Assembly (NCBI GenBank): GCA_020846365.1
Contig: JADLEA010000309.1
Coordinates: 1-34,026, forward strand
Length of the DNA: 34,026 bases
Reading direction: 5' to 3'
From: Bacteroidota bacterium
GTDB lineage: Bacteria; Bacteroidota; Ignavibacteria; UBA10030; UBA6906
Shown: piece by piece, positions 17,046 to 26,968 of the stretch
How the letters are laid out: each line of letters opens with the position of its first letter
How positions within the stretch are numbered: position 1 is the stretch's first letter
Translations under genes and position numbers: made by a program
The notes under the pieces: model-generated
Told to the model about the DNA's origin: nothing
Database searches by the model: none
The model's input: only the letters and a program-made list of their open reading frames with translations

Positions 17046-20000
17046 TCACATCTCCAGAGGGAAAGTTATGGAAAAGGTAGTCCCGCCATTGCGGTTCAGG
17101 GCAATCGTCCCGTTGATCTGGGCAGTCAGGGTATTGACGAGCTGCATGCCCAGCGTTTGGGTCTGCCTGAAATCAAGTCCGGCCGGGAAGCCCACGCCCG
17201 TATCACGGACGGTCAGAATCGCCTTTTTGTCCGCTGTCAACTCCATGCCGACGTCAATGGTGCCTTCGTTCCCCCCCTTAAAGGCATATTTCAGGGCGTT
17301 GGAGACCAATTCGTTAATAATGAGACCGCATGGAATCGCGGCGTTGATGGGAAGGCTGATCCTGCCGATGTTTATCTCCAGCCGCACGCATTGAGGGTTG
17401 TAGGAGCGGATCAGATAGCTGCACAGGCTCTTCACGTACTCGTCGAATTCGATGCTGGCCAGGTTTCTGGACTGGTATAACCGTTCGTGAATGAGGGCCA
17501 TGGAACGGATGCGATGCTGACTCTCGCGCAACTGCTCCAGGGCGCGCTGATCCGAGACCGCGCCGGATTGCAGATTCAACAGGCTCGAGATGACCTGCAG
17601 GTTGTTCTTCACCCTGTGATGGATCTCCTTCAGCAGCACTTCCTTTTCCTTCAACGACGTCGCAACTAGTGCCTCGTTTTGCTTCCTCGCCGTGATATCC
17701 GTCATCGTCCCGAGCATCCGGTCAACCGTTCCCGAGGGTCCGACCAGGAACACGCCGTTGTCAAAGACGTCGATATACGAACCGTCCTTGCGCCGGAAAC
17801 GGTATTCAATCTCGTAGCGCGAACGGGAAACCATGGCTTGGTCGAGGACTTGCGTCGCGTGTTCCCTGTCTTCCGGATGAATCATCTCTTCCCAGCGCCC
17901 GATGCTCACTGACTGGAATTCCTCGGTGCTGTAGCCGGTGACATCGGTGATCGCGCCGTACCAGGCGATGCTCCCCGACGACACGTCATAGTCATACACC
18001 AGTTGCCCGGTTTGCTCTGCTACAATGCGATATCGCTCCTCGCTGTTGATCAATTCGCGTTCCGCCCGCTTGCGTTCGGTGATGTCCCGGCCGACCATTT
18101 GCAATTCCAGGACGTCGCCCCCTTCATTGAGCACCGCTTCTGCAATCCACCGGATACAGCGTTCGGTCCCGTCGTGTGCCCGGCAGTCTGCGTCCACCTC
18201 ACGCGGAAAAGATGAGGCCGGTGATCCATGCAAGGCCGCAAGCGTACTCTCACCGTAGAGGGGCTGGAAGACGCTCGCGAGAGGACGGCCGGTAAGGTCC
18301 TGGCGCGAGCGCTGCAACATCCTGCACACCGCTTCGTTCACGAACGAGAGCCGGCCGTCCGGAAGCGTCCTCACAATGAGTTCCGATTGTTGATCCACGA
18401 CCGCCCTGTACCGTGCGTCAAGCGCTCGCAACTGCGTTGTGTGTTCCCGTTTCTTCCGATTGAGGTTCAGGGCGAGACTCATAAGGAGGATCGTCAGCGC
18501 GCCTATGGGCAGGAGCACCATGGGCCGGAGAAAGAGCGGCGGAGGCACGCTGAAGCTCAACGCCTGCGGGGTCGTATCGACCTGCGCAAGCATGCCGAGC
18601 GCCTGGATCTCCACAGTGTGATCGCCAATGGATGGCTCGTCGATGCTTGCCGTCCTCGTCTCTCCCCACACCGACCACGCCCCACGGTCAACACGGTAAC
18701 GGGTGCGTACCTCTGCAGAGGGAATGAACCCTCGGGGCGCTAATGCCTGCCATGCCAGAGAAACGGTATTGCCGCGCTGAACAGGATCAGAGATCCGGAC
18801 AAGAGGTGGAGGAACTTCGAGCTCGCTTACGGCCAGCACCGCCACACCGGAATGACTGGTTCCGATGTAGAGATCCTTTCCCTTCATGGTCAAAGGCCAG
18901 AGGTTGGGATTCATCAACCCCTCTCTGTTCGTGAAGAGAGCCCAGTTCCCACGGTCGTGCACACCCAGACCCTCCCGGGTAGCCACCCACAAGCGGCCCG
19001 CGTAGTCCACATGAAAGTCCCAGACAGTCAATGGCGAGAACCCATCGGTGCTTGACACATAGACGGGAGCATCGTTCTCATCGATATATCCCAACCCATT
19101 ACGCTGGTGCCCAAACCAGAGACGGTTGGCATGATCAACCGCTACCGCGAAGACACGGCTTGTGTGCAAACCGTGTGACGCATCCCAATACTTCCACTCG
19201 TTACCCCTCTTGCGTGCCAGTCCTTTGAGTGTGGCAAACCAGTACGCGCCGCCGGAATCCTGCGCCATCGCATATACCCTGCCGTGCGGAAGTCCGTTGT
19301 GTTGATCCAGCCGGGTAAAGCGTTCTCCATCATATCGGTATGCACCGTCTTCACGTTCCTGGGAGATGCCCGGTGCCAGCGGGCTGATCGTCATGAACCA
19401 GAGGTCTCCGTGCCGGTCGGGCATGATCCGATGAACGTTGTTGTCCGTGAATCCCTCGCGACGTCCGTAGTGCCGCCAGGTCCTTCCGTCGCCACAGAAC
19501 GCCCCTCCAAAAGAAGCCCCGCTGGATATCCAGATATTGCCTCTGGAATCCTGCGCCAACCCGGTGACTACGCCGAGTGCCGTGCCATTGATCTCGCGCA
19601 CGATGCGGATGAGGCTCGTGTCCCGGTACAGACGCACGCCGTTTGAACTTCCTACCCACAGTATTCCGTCCCGGGCGATAAGCAGTTCGTTGATTGAATT
19701 GGATTTCGCATTGTCTGCGTATGAAAGCGTCCTCCAGGTTTTTGAGGAAAGGTTGCAGAGGAACACGCCGTTGGTCTTTCCAACCCAGAGATCCCCATGG
19801 GAATCAAACGTGATGGCGACAGAGGTGAGCAGGTGCGGCGGAATCGGTGAGACCCGCCGCCAGACCGAGCGTATGCGGGTGAGAATGTCACCGGATGACT
19901 CCACCGCGAGGAGCGATCCGTCGGGGTGAATGGCAATGGAAGGCACCAGCTGACCCGGTTCCAGGCGGGTTCTCTGCACGCTTCCCTGAGCATCCCATTC

Positions 20001-20765
20001 CCAACGCTCGAATCGCACGCCAACCTGGGCAGTGAAGATCCCGTTCCCCCTGGAGTCCTCGGCTACATACGTCGGCACGGGAGAATGACCTTCTACACCG
20101 GCCAACTTCTTCCATTGAAGGTTCTCGAGGCGATAGACACCCGTGGCAGCGTTGAGAATCGCGTTTCCTGCACTTGACGGGTATATCCGGAAAGGGTGCT
20201 CCGAGACGCCGGCGGTGAGAGGGTGTTCGTAGGGAGAGGGGAAACGGGACATCGTGTTCCGCTGCAGCAGATAGAGAACAGTGTCCCCCTGCATCAGCAT
20301 CCCGCGCCCGGGGAGGTTTACTGCATTCCGTATGGGAACTTCAACACCGCCGCACCATAGCGGCATGCGTGTGTATCCATCGTGGGTAACCCTGAAGAGC
20401 GAGGGGGGAACGACAAGCAGGACGCCCATCGAGTCGCTGAGCATCTGCGCCCTGTTGAAATGCGGACCGAGGGTGTCAATAGGAGGAGAATTCCAACGGT
20501 ATCCATCATACCAGGCCAGTCCGGCTCCGGTATGAATCCACATCTCGCCGCCGGATGTCTCCATGATTTTCAGAACCGGTCCGGCCGGGGCCCCCAGTTC
20601 GGTTCCGAACCACCTCCAACGCCAATCCTGCGAAAGCCCTTCAAAGGGATTTTGCGCCTGGAGGTGCTGACCCGCACACACGAGAAGCGCCCAGCTGATG
20701 AGGAGGATCCTCGAGCGTCCGGACATTCCGGCCCTACCGCCGTGTGTGCAATCCTCATCGTTCAT
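17046..20765 (-). CDS. Reg_prop (two-component propeller) sensor histidine kinase, PAS x2, HisKA_2-type
   Basis: Propeller units (GEMWIHTGAGLAWYDGYRWN, GILWVGSSNGVRLYRD, GRLWVATREGLGVHDRG); TM MVLLPIGALTILLMSLAL; PAS segments; H-box LKEIHHRVKNNLQVISSLLNLQS; NELVSNALKYAF; VRDTGVGF. Start 20765 overlaps the ppgK stop (ATGA); internal ATG 20726 (MSGRSRILLISWALLVCAGQHLQAQ) gives a cleaner signal peptide. Confidence 0.9.
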   Translation of the reverse strand: MNDEDCTHGGRAGMSGRSRILLISWALLVCAGQHLQAQNPFEGLSQDWRWRWFGTELGAPAGPVLKIMETSGGEMWIHTGAGLAWYDGYRWNSPPIDTLGPHFNRAQMLSDSMGVLLVVPPSLFRVTHDGYTRMPLWCGGVEVPIRNAVNLPGRGMLMQGDTVLYLLQRNTMSRFPSPYEHPLTAGVSEHPFRIYPSSAGNAILNAATGVYRLENLQWKKLAGVEGHSPVPTYVAEDSRGNGIFTAQVGVRFERWEWDAQGSVQRTRLEPGQLVPSIAIHPDGSLLAVESSGDILTRIRSVWRRVSPIPPHLLTSVAITFDSHGDLWVGKTNGVFLCNLSSKTWRTLSYADNAKSNSINELLIARDGILWVGSSNGVRLYRDTSLIRIVREINGTALGVVTGLAQDSRGNIWISSGASFGGAFCGDGRTWRHYGRREGFTDNNVHRIMPDRHGDLWFMTISPLAPGISQEREDGAYRYDGERFTRLDQHNGLPHGRVYAMAQDSGGAYWFATLKGLARKRGNEWKYWDASHGLHTSRVFAVAVDHANRLWFGHQRNGLGYIDENDAPVYVSSTDGFSPLTVWDFHVDYAGRLWVATREGLGVHDRGNWALFTNREGLMNPNLWPLTMKGKDLYIGTSHSGVAVLAVSELEVPPPLVRISDPVQRGNTVSLAWQALAPRGFIPSAEVRTRYRVDRGAWSVWGETRTASIDEPSIGDHTVEIQALGMLAQVDTTPQALSFSVPPPLFLRPMVLLPIGALTILLMSLALNLNRKKREHTTQLRALDARYRAVVDQQSELIVRTLPDGRLSFVNEAVCRMLQRSRQDLTGRPLASVFQPLYGESTLAALHGSPASSFPREVDADCRAHDGTERCIRWIAEAVLNEGGDVLELQMVGRDITERKRAERELINSEERYRIVAEQTGQLVYDYDVSSGSIAWYGAITDVTGYSTEEFQSVSIGRWEEMIHPEDREHATQVLDQAMVSRSRYEIEYRFRRKDGSYIDVFDNGVFLVGPSGTVDRMLGTMTDITARKQNEALVATSLKEKEVLLKEIHHRVKNNLQVISSLLNLQSGAVSDQRALEQLRESQHRIRSMALIHERLYQSRNLASIEFDEYVKSLCSYLIRSYNPQCVRLEINIGRISLPINAAIPCGLIINELVSNALKYAFKGGNEGTIDVGMELTADKKAILTVRDTGVGFPAGLDFRQTQTLGMQLVNTLTAQINGTIALNRNGGTTFSITFPLEM

Positions 20766-21523
20766 GGTTTGTCACGTGATGCGGCTGCCAGTGCGGCTCC
20801 TACAATGCCGGCCTCGTTCCGGAATTTTGCCGGGATCACCTCCGCCTTTGTAGTGATCCGCGGCAAAAAGCGGGATGCCTTCCGGCTCACGCCACCACCC
20901 ACGATAATCAAGTCGGGCCACAACACGTTTTCCAATGCCAGAAGGTAGGTATTGACGCGTTCCCCCCAGGCCTTCCAGGAGAGATCCCTTGCTTTCCGGA
21001 CGCGAGCGGATGCCCGCACCTCGGCGGGCTTTCCGTTGATTTCCATCTGCCCGAACTCTGTGTTGGGCACCAGACGCTTGTCCACAAAAACTGCCGTCCC
21101 GATCCCCGTGCCAAAGGTCGTGAGCACGACGACACCGTCTCGCTTCTTTCCGGCCCCGAACCGCATCTCGGCAAGTCCTGCCGCATCGGCATCGTTGATA
21201 ACCGTCACGCGGCACCCGCAGGCTTTGCTGTAGACCTCCGCCACGTCAACGCCAATCCACGCCTTGTCAAGGTTCGAGAGTACGGGAATGCGCCCGTGCT
21301 TGATGGGTCCGGGCATGCCGCAACCCACCGGCCCACGCCATACGAAATGACGCACGATGCGCGCCACGACCTGTGCAACGCTCTTAGGATCCCCCGGCCC
21401 GGGTGTCTTCAACCGGTAGCGATCGGTGACAAGAGTCCCCTTCCTTACATCGACTACGGCGCCTTTCACCCCGCTGCCGCCGACGTCGATCCCGAGAATC
21501 AGGTGTGCGTTCTGGTTCCTCAT
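20762..21523 (-). CDS. ppgK: Polyphosphate glucokinase (ROK-family, PPGK-like)
   Basis: LILGIDVGGSGVKGAVVDVRKG, VGCGMPGPIKHG, NLDKAWIGVDV, VINDADAAGLAEMRFGAGK, TFGTGIGTAVF, LVPNTEFGQMEINGK, PDLIIVGGGVSRKASRFLP match the PPGK pattern. Confidence 0.88.
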   Translation of the reverse strand: MRNQNAHLILGIDVGGSGVKGAVVDVRKGTLVTDRYRLKTPGPGDPKSVAQVVARIVRHFVWRGPVGCGMPGPIKHGRIPVLSNLDKAWIGVDVAEVYSKACGCRVTVINDADAAGLAEMRFGAGKKRDGVVVLTTFGTGIGTAVFVDKRLVPNTEFGQMEINGKPAEVRASARVRKARDLSWKAWGERVNTYLLALENVLWPDLIIVGGGVSRKASRFLPRITTKAEVIPAKFRNEAGIVGAALAAASRDKP

Positions 21524-22641
21524 CCTCTTGCCCGCTTGGCTTCCAGATTCCGTCCAAGTCCGTCGAAGGATTTCTCGAACGCCGCAACGCCGTCCCTTTC
21601 GAGAGTGTCAAGCACCTGCCGCATGTCGATTCCGGTCTCCCGCAACGCGGCGAGCGTGCTCCGCGCGCCATCCAGGTCGCGCTCAATGGTAAGCGCCGGC
21701 TTGCTGTGGGAAAGGATGGCGTTGTAGGTGGCTGGAGGCACCGTGTTCACGGTATGTGGCCCGATGAGCGTGTCTACGTACAACAAATCGCTGTATGCCG
21801 GGTTCTTGGTGCCCGTGCTCCCCCAGAGCGGGCGCTGAAGCGCGGCCCCTTGCTGCTCCAATGTCCGAAAACGCTGGGAGGCGAAAATGCGTTTGAAGGA
21901 CTGGTAGATGAACTTCGTGTTCGCCACGGCCGCCTTCCCCTGAAGATCCTTCAGACCTTTCGCTTCCGCACCGCTGGCATTCCGGAGCTTCGCGTCAAGC
22001 TGAGCGTCTACCATCGTATCGATGCGGCTCACAAAAACGCTCGCAACCGATGCAACCTGGCCTATCGGCTTACCCGCCTGAAGGCGTTGTTCTAATCCCG
22101 TAAGATACGCTTCCGCGACCTCTTCGTACCGCTCCACCGAGAAGATAAGCGTGACATTAATGTTGATCCCCTCGGCGATCGCCCGCGTGATGGCAGGAAG
22201 CCCTTCGCGGGTGGCCGGGATCTTGATCATCGTGTTAGGCCTGCCAACAGCTTCCCAGAGCTCTTTCGCTTCCACGATCGTCCCGTCGGTGTCCCTCGCC
22301 TTCGTGGGGGTTACCTCAATGCTCACATACCCGTCGCCGCCGGACGTACGCTGGTACACGGCGAGCATGATGTCCGCTGCCATGCGGATATCTTCGATCA
22401 TCAGCGAGCGGATCAACGCATCAGTTGTTATGTCCGGCGAAACGCGGAGGAGGGATGCGATCTGCGCGTCATAGTCAGCACTGCCGGAGATCGCTTTTTC
22501 AAATATCGTCGGGTTGGACGTGACCCCCAGCAGGCCCTGATCGACCATCCGCTTCAACTCACCGTTGCGAAGGATGGTCCTGCTGATATTATCATACCAG
22601 ATGCTCTGACCCAGGGACGCCAGCTGTTGCAGCGGATTCAT
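21520..22641 (-). CDS. tal: Transaldolase
   Basis: LASLGQSIWYDNISRTIL, GVTSNPTIFEKAISGSADYD, GDGYVSIEVTPTKARDTDGTI, MIKIPATREGLPAITRAIAEGININVTLIFSVERYEEVAEAYLTGLE, PLWGSTGTKNPAYSD. ATGA overlap with ppgK. Confidence 0.95.
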   Translation of the reverse strand: MNPLQQLASLGQSIWYDNISRTILRNGELKRMVDQGLLGVTSNPTIFEKAISGSADYDAQIASLLRVSPDITTDALIRSLMIEDIRMAADIMLAVYQRTSGGDGYVSIEVTPTKARDTDGTIVEAKELWEAVGRPNTMIKIPATREGLPAITRAIAEGININVTLIFSVERYEEVAEAYLTGLEQRLQAGKPIGQVASVASVFVSRIDTMVDAQLDAKLRNASGAEAKGLKDLQGKAAVANTKFIYQSFKRIFASQRFRTLEQQGAALQRPLWGSTGTKNPAYSDLLYVDTLIGPHTVNTVPPATYNAILSHSKPALTIERDLDGARSTLAALRETGIDMRQVLDTLERDGVAAFEKSFDGLGRNLEAKRARG

Positions 22642-22652
22642 AACGGTTGCTC

Positions 22653-23102
22653 TCAGCGTTGTCTGTTTTCGATATCCAGAATCTTGTTCAATCGCCGCAC
22701 GTGCCGGTCTTCATAGGAAAACGACGCACCCATGAACGCATGAACGATGTCCAGTGCCAGTGCCGTGCCCAGCACCCGTGAGCCCAGGCAGAGGATATTG
22801 ATATCATCATGCTCGACCCCCTGGTGCGCCGAATAGGTGTCGTGGCAGAGTCCGGCCCGGACCCCTTTGATCTTGTTTGCGGCGACACTCGCACCGACGC
22901 CGCTTCCGCAAACCAGAATGCCGCGGTCGGCCCGGCCTTCGACGAGCGCCGTGCCGAGGAGACGGGCGAAATCGGGATAGTCGGAAGGCAACTCGTCAAA
23001 TGCCCCGAGGTCCAACACCGTAACCCCCTCCTGCCCGAGCCGCTCTATCAGAAACTGCTTGAGCGCAAATCCCGCGTGATCACCGGCTATTGCTACCTTC
23101 AT
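22653..23102 (-). CDS. rpiB: Ribose-5-phosphate isomerase B
   Basis: [94 protein letters not shown] is canonical RpiB. Confidence 0.97.
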   Translation of the reverse strand: MKVAIAGDHAGFALKQFLIERLGQEGVTVLDLGAFDELPSDYPDFARLLGTALVEGRADRGILVCGSGVGASVAANKIKGVRAGLCHDTYSAHQGVEHDDINILCLGSRVLGTALALDIVHAFMGASFSYEDRHVRRLNKILDIENRQR

Positions 23103-25144
23103 GAGAGGAGCCTCCGTGCTGCCTCGAGAACAGCGTCTGCAGTTATCCCGAAGTTCTTAAAAGCGATTTCGTATGGAGCCGATGCCCCGTAGCCGCTCAT
23201 CCCTACAAACGCGCCCCGGCAACCGATGTACCGCTCCCACCCCCTGCGCACACCGGCCTCGACTGCGATACGGGCGGTGACCTCGGGCGGGAACACTTCG
23301 TTGCGGTACGATTCCGGTTGTTGCTCAAACAGATCCCAGGACGGCATGCTCACGACGCGTGCAGCAACGCCCTCGGACGTCAGCCGATCGTATGCTGCAA
23401 GTGCAAGAGCCGTCTCCGATCCCGTACCCACGAGAATCACGTTGGGCTTTGGTGATCCACAAAGGATGTACGCTCCGCGGACAAGGTTTTCCGCAGAGGC
23501 ATATTTCGTTCGATCCAGCACCGGCAGCTTCTGGCGTGTCAAGGCCAGCACCACCGGACCCGACCGGTGTTCAAGGGCGAATTTCCAAGCCACGGCAGTC
23601 TCATTGGCATCTGCGGGCCGGAGAACGGTCAACCCCGGCATGCAACGCAGAGATGCGAAGTGTTCCACCGCCTGGTGCGTCGGGCCGTCTTCGCCCAAAC
23701 CTATACTGTCATGCGTATACACAAAGATCGAGGGATAGCGTGAGAGCGCGGCAAGGCGGACGGCAGCCCGCATGTAATCCACAAAACAGAAGAAGGTAGC
23801 GCCAAAGGGGACCAGCACGTCGCTCACCGCTATCCCGTTCAGGAGCGCGCCCATGGCATGCTCCCGCACGCCAAAACGCAAGTAACGGCCGCTGCGATTG
23901 GTTTTGCTGAAATCGGTCACGCCTTTGAATCGTGTATTGTTGGAAGGCGTCAGGTCGGCGGAGCCGCCGATGACCAGGGGAAGATGAGGCATGATGGCAT
24001 CCAGGATCTTTCCCTGTGCCTCCCGCGTCGCCATCGAGGTTCCCGCCTCAAAGACAGGAACGTTTGTGCGCCAGAGCTCCTCCCAACCTGCGGGCATGCG
24101 TCGTTCGGACGCGTCGGTGAACGCCCGGGCTTCATTCGGATACGCACTCGCATACTTCGCAAAAAGCGCTTTCCACTCTTCCTCCAGCTTCTTCCCCTTC
24201 CCCACCTGCTGGCGGAAATTCGCCAGGGCCTCATCGGGGATGTGGAAGGAAAGACCGGGGTCCCATCCGTATCGCTGCTTCGTGAGCGCAACCTCATCCG
24301 GGCCCAGCGGCGAACCGTGCGCCTCATGCGTGTCCTGCTTGTTCGGGCTTCCGTACCCGATGTGCGTGCGGAGCTTGATCAGTGACGGACGGCTACTCTC
24401 CGCTTTCGCCGCAATCAGAGCCCGCTCGAATGCCGCCATGTCGTTGCCATCCCCATCCACGGTCTGCACGAACCACCCATATGCCGTAAACCTCGCCGCT
24501 ACATCTTCGGAGAAGGAGAGGGACGTCGAACCGTCAATGGATATCCTGTTGTCGTCGTACAACACGATGAGATTGTTGAGCCCCAGATGCCCGGCGAGCG
24601 AGCACGCCTCGGACGCCACGCCTTCCTGCAAACAGCCGTCCCCTGCAACAACGTAGATCCGGTAGTCCACCACCGGAAAACCGCCACGGTTGAAATGGGC
24701 CTCCAGATACTTCTCCGCGATGGCCATTCCGACGGCATTGGAAATGCCCTGGCCCAACGGACCGGTCGTGACTTCAACCCCCGGCGTGTGCCCGTACTCG
24801 GGATGACCAGGCGTCTGACTCCCCCATTGCCGGAACTGCTTGATATCATCCAGCGACATCGGATAGCCGGTGAGATGCAGGAGCGAATACAGCAACATGC
24901 ACCCGTGCCCTGCCGAAAGAACAAAACGATCCCGGTTCACCCAGCGGGGATGGGAGGGATTGTGCCGGAGATGACGCGTCCAGAGGACGTAGGCGGCCGG
25001 GGCCATGCCCATGGTGATTCCCGGGTGCCCGGATTTGGCCTTCTGGATGGCGTCCATGCAGAGACAGCGTATCGTGTTGATGGAAAGCTCGTCAAGCTCG
25101 CTGAGACTTGGATTGCGTGGGATGCGTGTAACGGGTTCTGTCAC
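23099..25144 (-). CDS. tkt: Transketolase
   Basis: [116 protein letters not shown] are canonical transketolase motifs. Confidence 0.97.
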   Translation of the reverse strand: MTEPVTRIPRNPSLSELDELSINTIRCLCMDAIQKAKSGHPGITMGMAPAAYVLWTRHLRHNPSHPRWVNRDRFVLSAGHGCMLLYSLLHLTGYPMSLDDIKQFRQWGSQTPGHPEYGHTPGVEVTTGPLGQGISNAVGMAIAEKYLEAHFNRGGFPVVDYRIYVVAGDGCLQEGVASEACSLAGHLGLNNLIVLYDDNRISIDGSTSLSFSEDVAARFTAYGWFVQTVDGDGNDMAAFERALIAAKAESSRPSLIKLRTHIGYGSPNKQDTHEAHGSPLGPDEVALTKQRYGWDPGLSFHIPDEALANFRQQVGKGKKLEEEWKALFAKYASAYPNEARAFTDASERRMPAGWEELWRTNVPVFEAGTSMATREAQGKILDAIMPHLPLVIGGSADLTPSNNTRFKGVTDFSKTNRSGRYLRFGVREHAMGALLNGIAVSDVLVPFGATFFCFVDYMRAAVRLAALSRYPSIFVYTHDSIGLGEDGPTHQAVEHFASLRCMPGLTVLRPADANETAVAWKFALEHRSGPVVLALTRQKLPVLDRTKYASAENLVRGAYILCGSPKPNVILVGTGSETALALAAYDRLTSEGVAARVVSMPSWDLFEQQPESYRNEVFPPEVTARIAVEAGVRRGWERYIGCRGAFVGMSGYGASAPYEIAFKNFGITADAVLEAARRLLS

Positions 25145-25297
25145 GAGGATACTCCGAGTGCTCTAGAGAAAAATGACCATATCAGCATGAAGATAGGAAA
25201 ATAAAGGAGATATTCAATCGCTGAAACGCCGGGATGGAACGGCGGGTCAACGACTGATGCAGTTGATGTGAGGCCGTGCCGCGATGGGACTGACGGC

Positions 25298-26947
25298 TCA
25301 TACGCCGTGAGTCTGCCGGCGAACTTCATCGATCAGGCCGCGGGTCGAGGCATCGTGACCCGTGACAGGGGTGCCTGGTGAAAGCTCCGGTACAATGGCT
25401 TTCGCCAGCTGCTTGCCCAACTCCACCCCCCACTGATCGAACGAGTTGATCCGCCAGATGATCCCCTGCACAAAGATCTTGTGCTCATACAATGCCAGCA
25501 GCGATCCCAGCGTGCGGGGGGTGAGCATCGGAAACACGATGGTCGTGGTCGGTCGATTCCCGGGAAACACCTTGTGCGGGAGAAGTCGCGCAAGCCGGTC
25601 CCCTTCCATCCCCACGCGCTCGAGTTCCTCCCGCGCCTCCGATTCGGTCTTCCCCTTCATCAAGGCTTCCGTCTGGGCAAGGAAATTGGAAAGCAACAGC
25701 TGGTGCTGCGTCCCGATAGGATTGTGTGACTTCAGCGGCATGAGGAAGTCCGCGGGGATGAATTGGGTTCCCTGATGGAGGAGCTGGAAAAACGCGTGCT
25801 GTCCGTTCGTTCCGGGTTCTCCCCAGATGACGGGACCTGTGTCGTACTCTACCGGTACCCCGTCGCGGTCTACACGCTTTCCGTTGCTCTCCATGTCCGC
25901 TTGCTGAAGGTAGGCGGGGAGCCGGTGGAGATACTGATCGTAAGGGAGGATCGCATGACTCTTCGCCTGGAAGAAGTTGGTGTACCAGATTCCCAGCAGC
26001 GCGAGGAGAACGGGTGCGTTGCGCTCCAGGGGAGCCGTCCGGAAGTGCTCGTCCATCCTGAACGCACCGTCCAGCAACTCTTCGAAGCGGTCCATGCCTA
26101 TGGCGAGGGCAATCGAGAGCCCGATGGCCGACCAGAGGGAATACCGTCCCCCGACCCAGTCCCAGAACGCAAACATGTTCCGGGGATCAATGCCAAAGCG
26201 CCGGACTTCATCGGTGTTCGTCGACAGGGCAACAAAGTGTCGCGTGATATCCGCCCGCTCACCGAGCGCGGCCTGAAACCATGCGCGCGCCGCATGCGCA
26301 TTGGCCAGCGTTTCCTGCGTTGTGAAGGTCTTCGAAGCAATGACAAAGAGCGTCGATTCCGGGCGAACGCGCCGGAAGACCTCCGCGATGTGCGTGCCAT
26401 CCACGTTGGAGACAAAATGCATCGTGAGCCGCGGATGGTGATACGGGCGGAGCGCTTCCGTAACCATCACGGGGCCCAGATCGGAACCCCCGATGCCAAT
26501 GTTGACAACATCGGTCATGGGTGACCCGGTGGATCCCAGCCACGCGCCGTCCTGAACGGCGGATACAAAGGTCCGCATCTGATCGAGCACAGCGCGAACC
26601 CCGGGTTGGACATCAACCCCATCCACCATCATAGGACGCCCCCCCCGTGCGCGCAATGCGACATGGAATACTGCACGGTTCTCCGTGCTGTTAATCCTGT
26701 CGCCCCGAAACATCCTGTCGCGCCATCCTTCCACGTCTTCCTGACGTGCCAGCGCGAGGAGCAACTTCATGGTTTCGTCGGTGATACGGTGCTTGGAATA
26801 GTCGACGAGGAGATCATCCACGCGGAGGGAGAACCGGGAAAACCGATCGGGGTCGCGGGCGAAAAGCTCCCGCATGTGCACCGACGCCATCCTGGTCTGG
26901 TGATCCCGGAGATCCTTCCAGGCAGCAGAAGAGGTCAAAGGTGCCAT
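25298..26947 (-). CDS. pgi: Glucose-6-phosphate isomerase
   Basis: [110 protein letters not shown] are canonical Pgi motifs. Confidence 0.97.
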   Translation of the reverse strand: MAPLTSSAAWKDLRDHQTRMASVHMRELFARDPDRFSRFSLRVDDLLVDYSKHRITDETMKLLLALARQEDVEGWRDRMFRGDRINSTENRAVFHVALRARGGRPMMVDGVDVQPGVRAVLDQMRTFVSAVQDGAWLGSTGSPMTDVVNIGIGGSDLGPVMVTEALRPYHHPRLTMHFVSNVDGTHIAEVFRRVRPESTLFVIASKTFTTQETLANAHAARAWFQAALGERADITRHFVALSTNTDEVRRFGIDPRNMFAFWDWVGGRYSLWSAIGLSIALAIGMDRFEELLDGAFRMDEHFRTAPLERNAPVLLALLGIWYTNFFQAKSHAILPYDQYLHRLPAYLQQADMESNGKRVDRDGVPVEYDTGPVIWGEPGTNGQHAFFQLLHQGTQFIPADFLMPLKSHNPIGTQHQLLLSNFLAQTEALMKGKTESEAREELERVGMEGDRLARLLPHKVFPGNRPTTTIVFPMLTPRTLGSLLALYEHKIFVQGIIWRINSFDQWGVELGKQLAKAIVPELSPGTPVTGHDASTRGLIDEVRRQTHGV

Positions 26948-26968
26948 GAGGCCTTTCGTGAGCTTTGC

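Noticed and set aside
25288-25313. Inverted repeat GACTgACGGC..GCCGTgAGTC overlapping the pgi stop, considered as a rho-independent terminator splitting pgi from tkt
   Set aside because: The stem is imperfect with no T-tract, and tkt follows on the same strand. Too weak to call, though it sits at the largest gap in the run.
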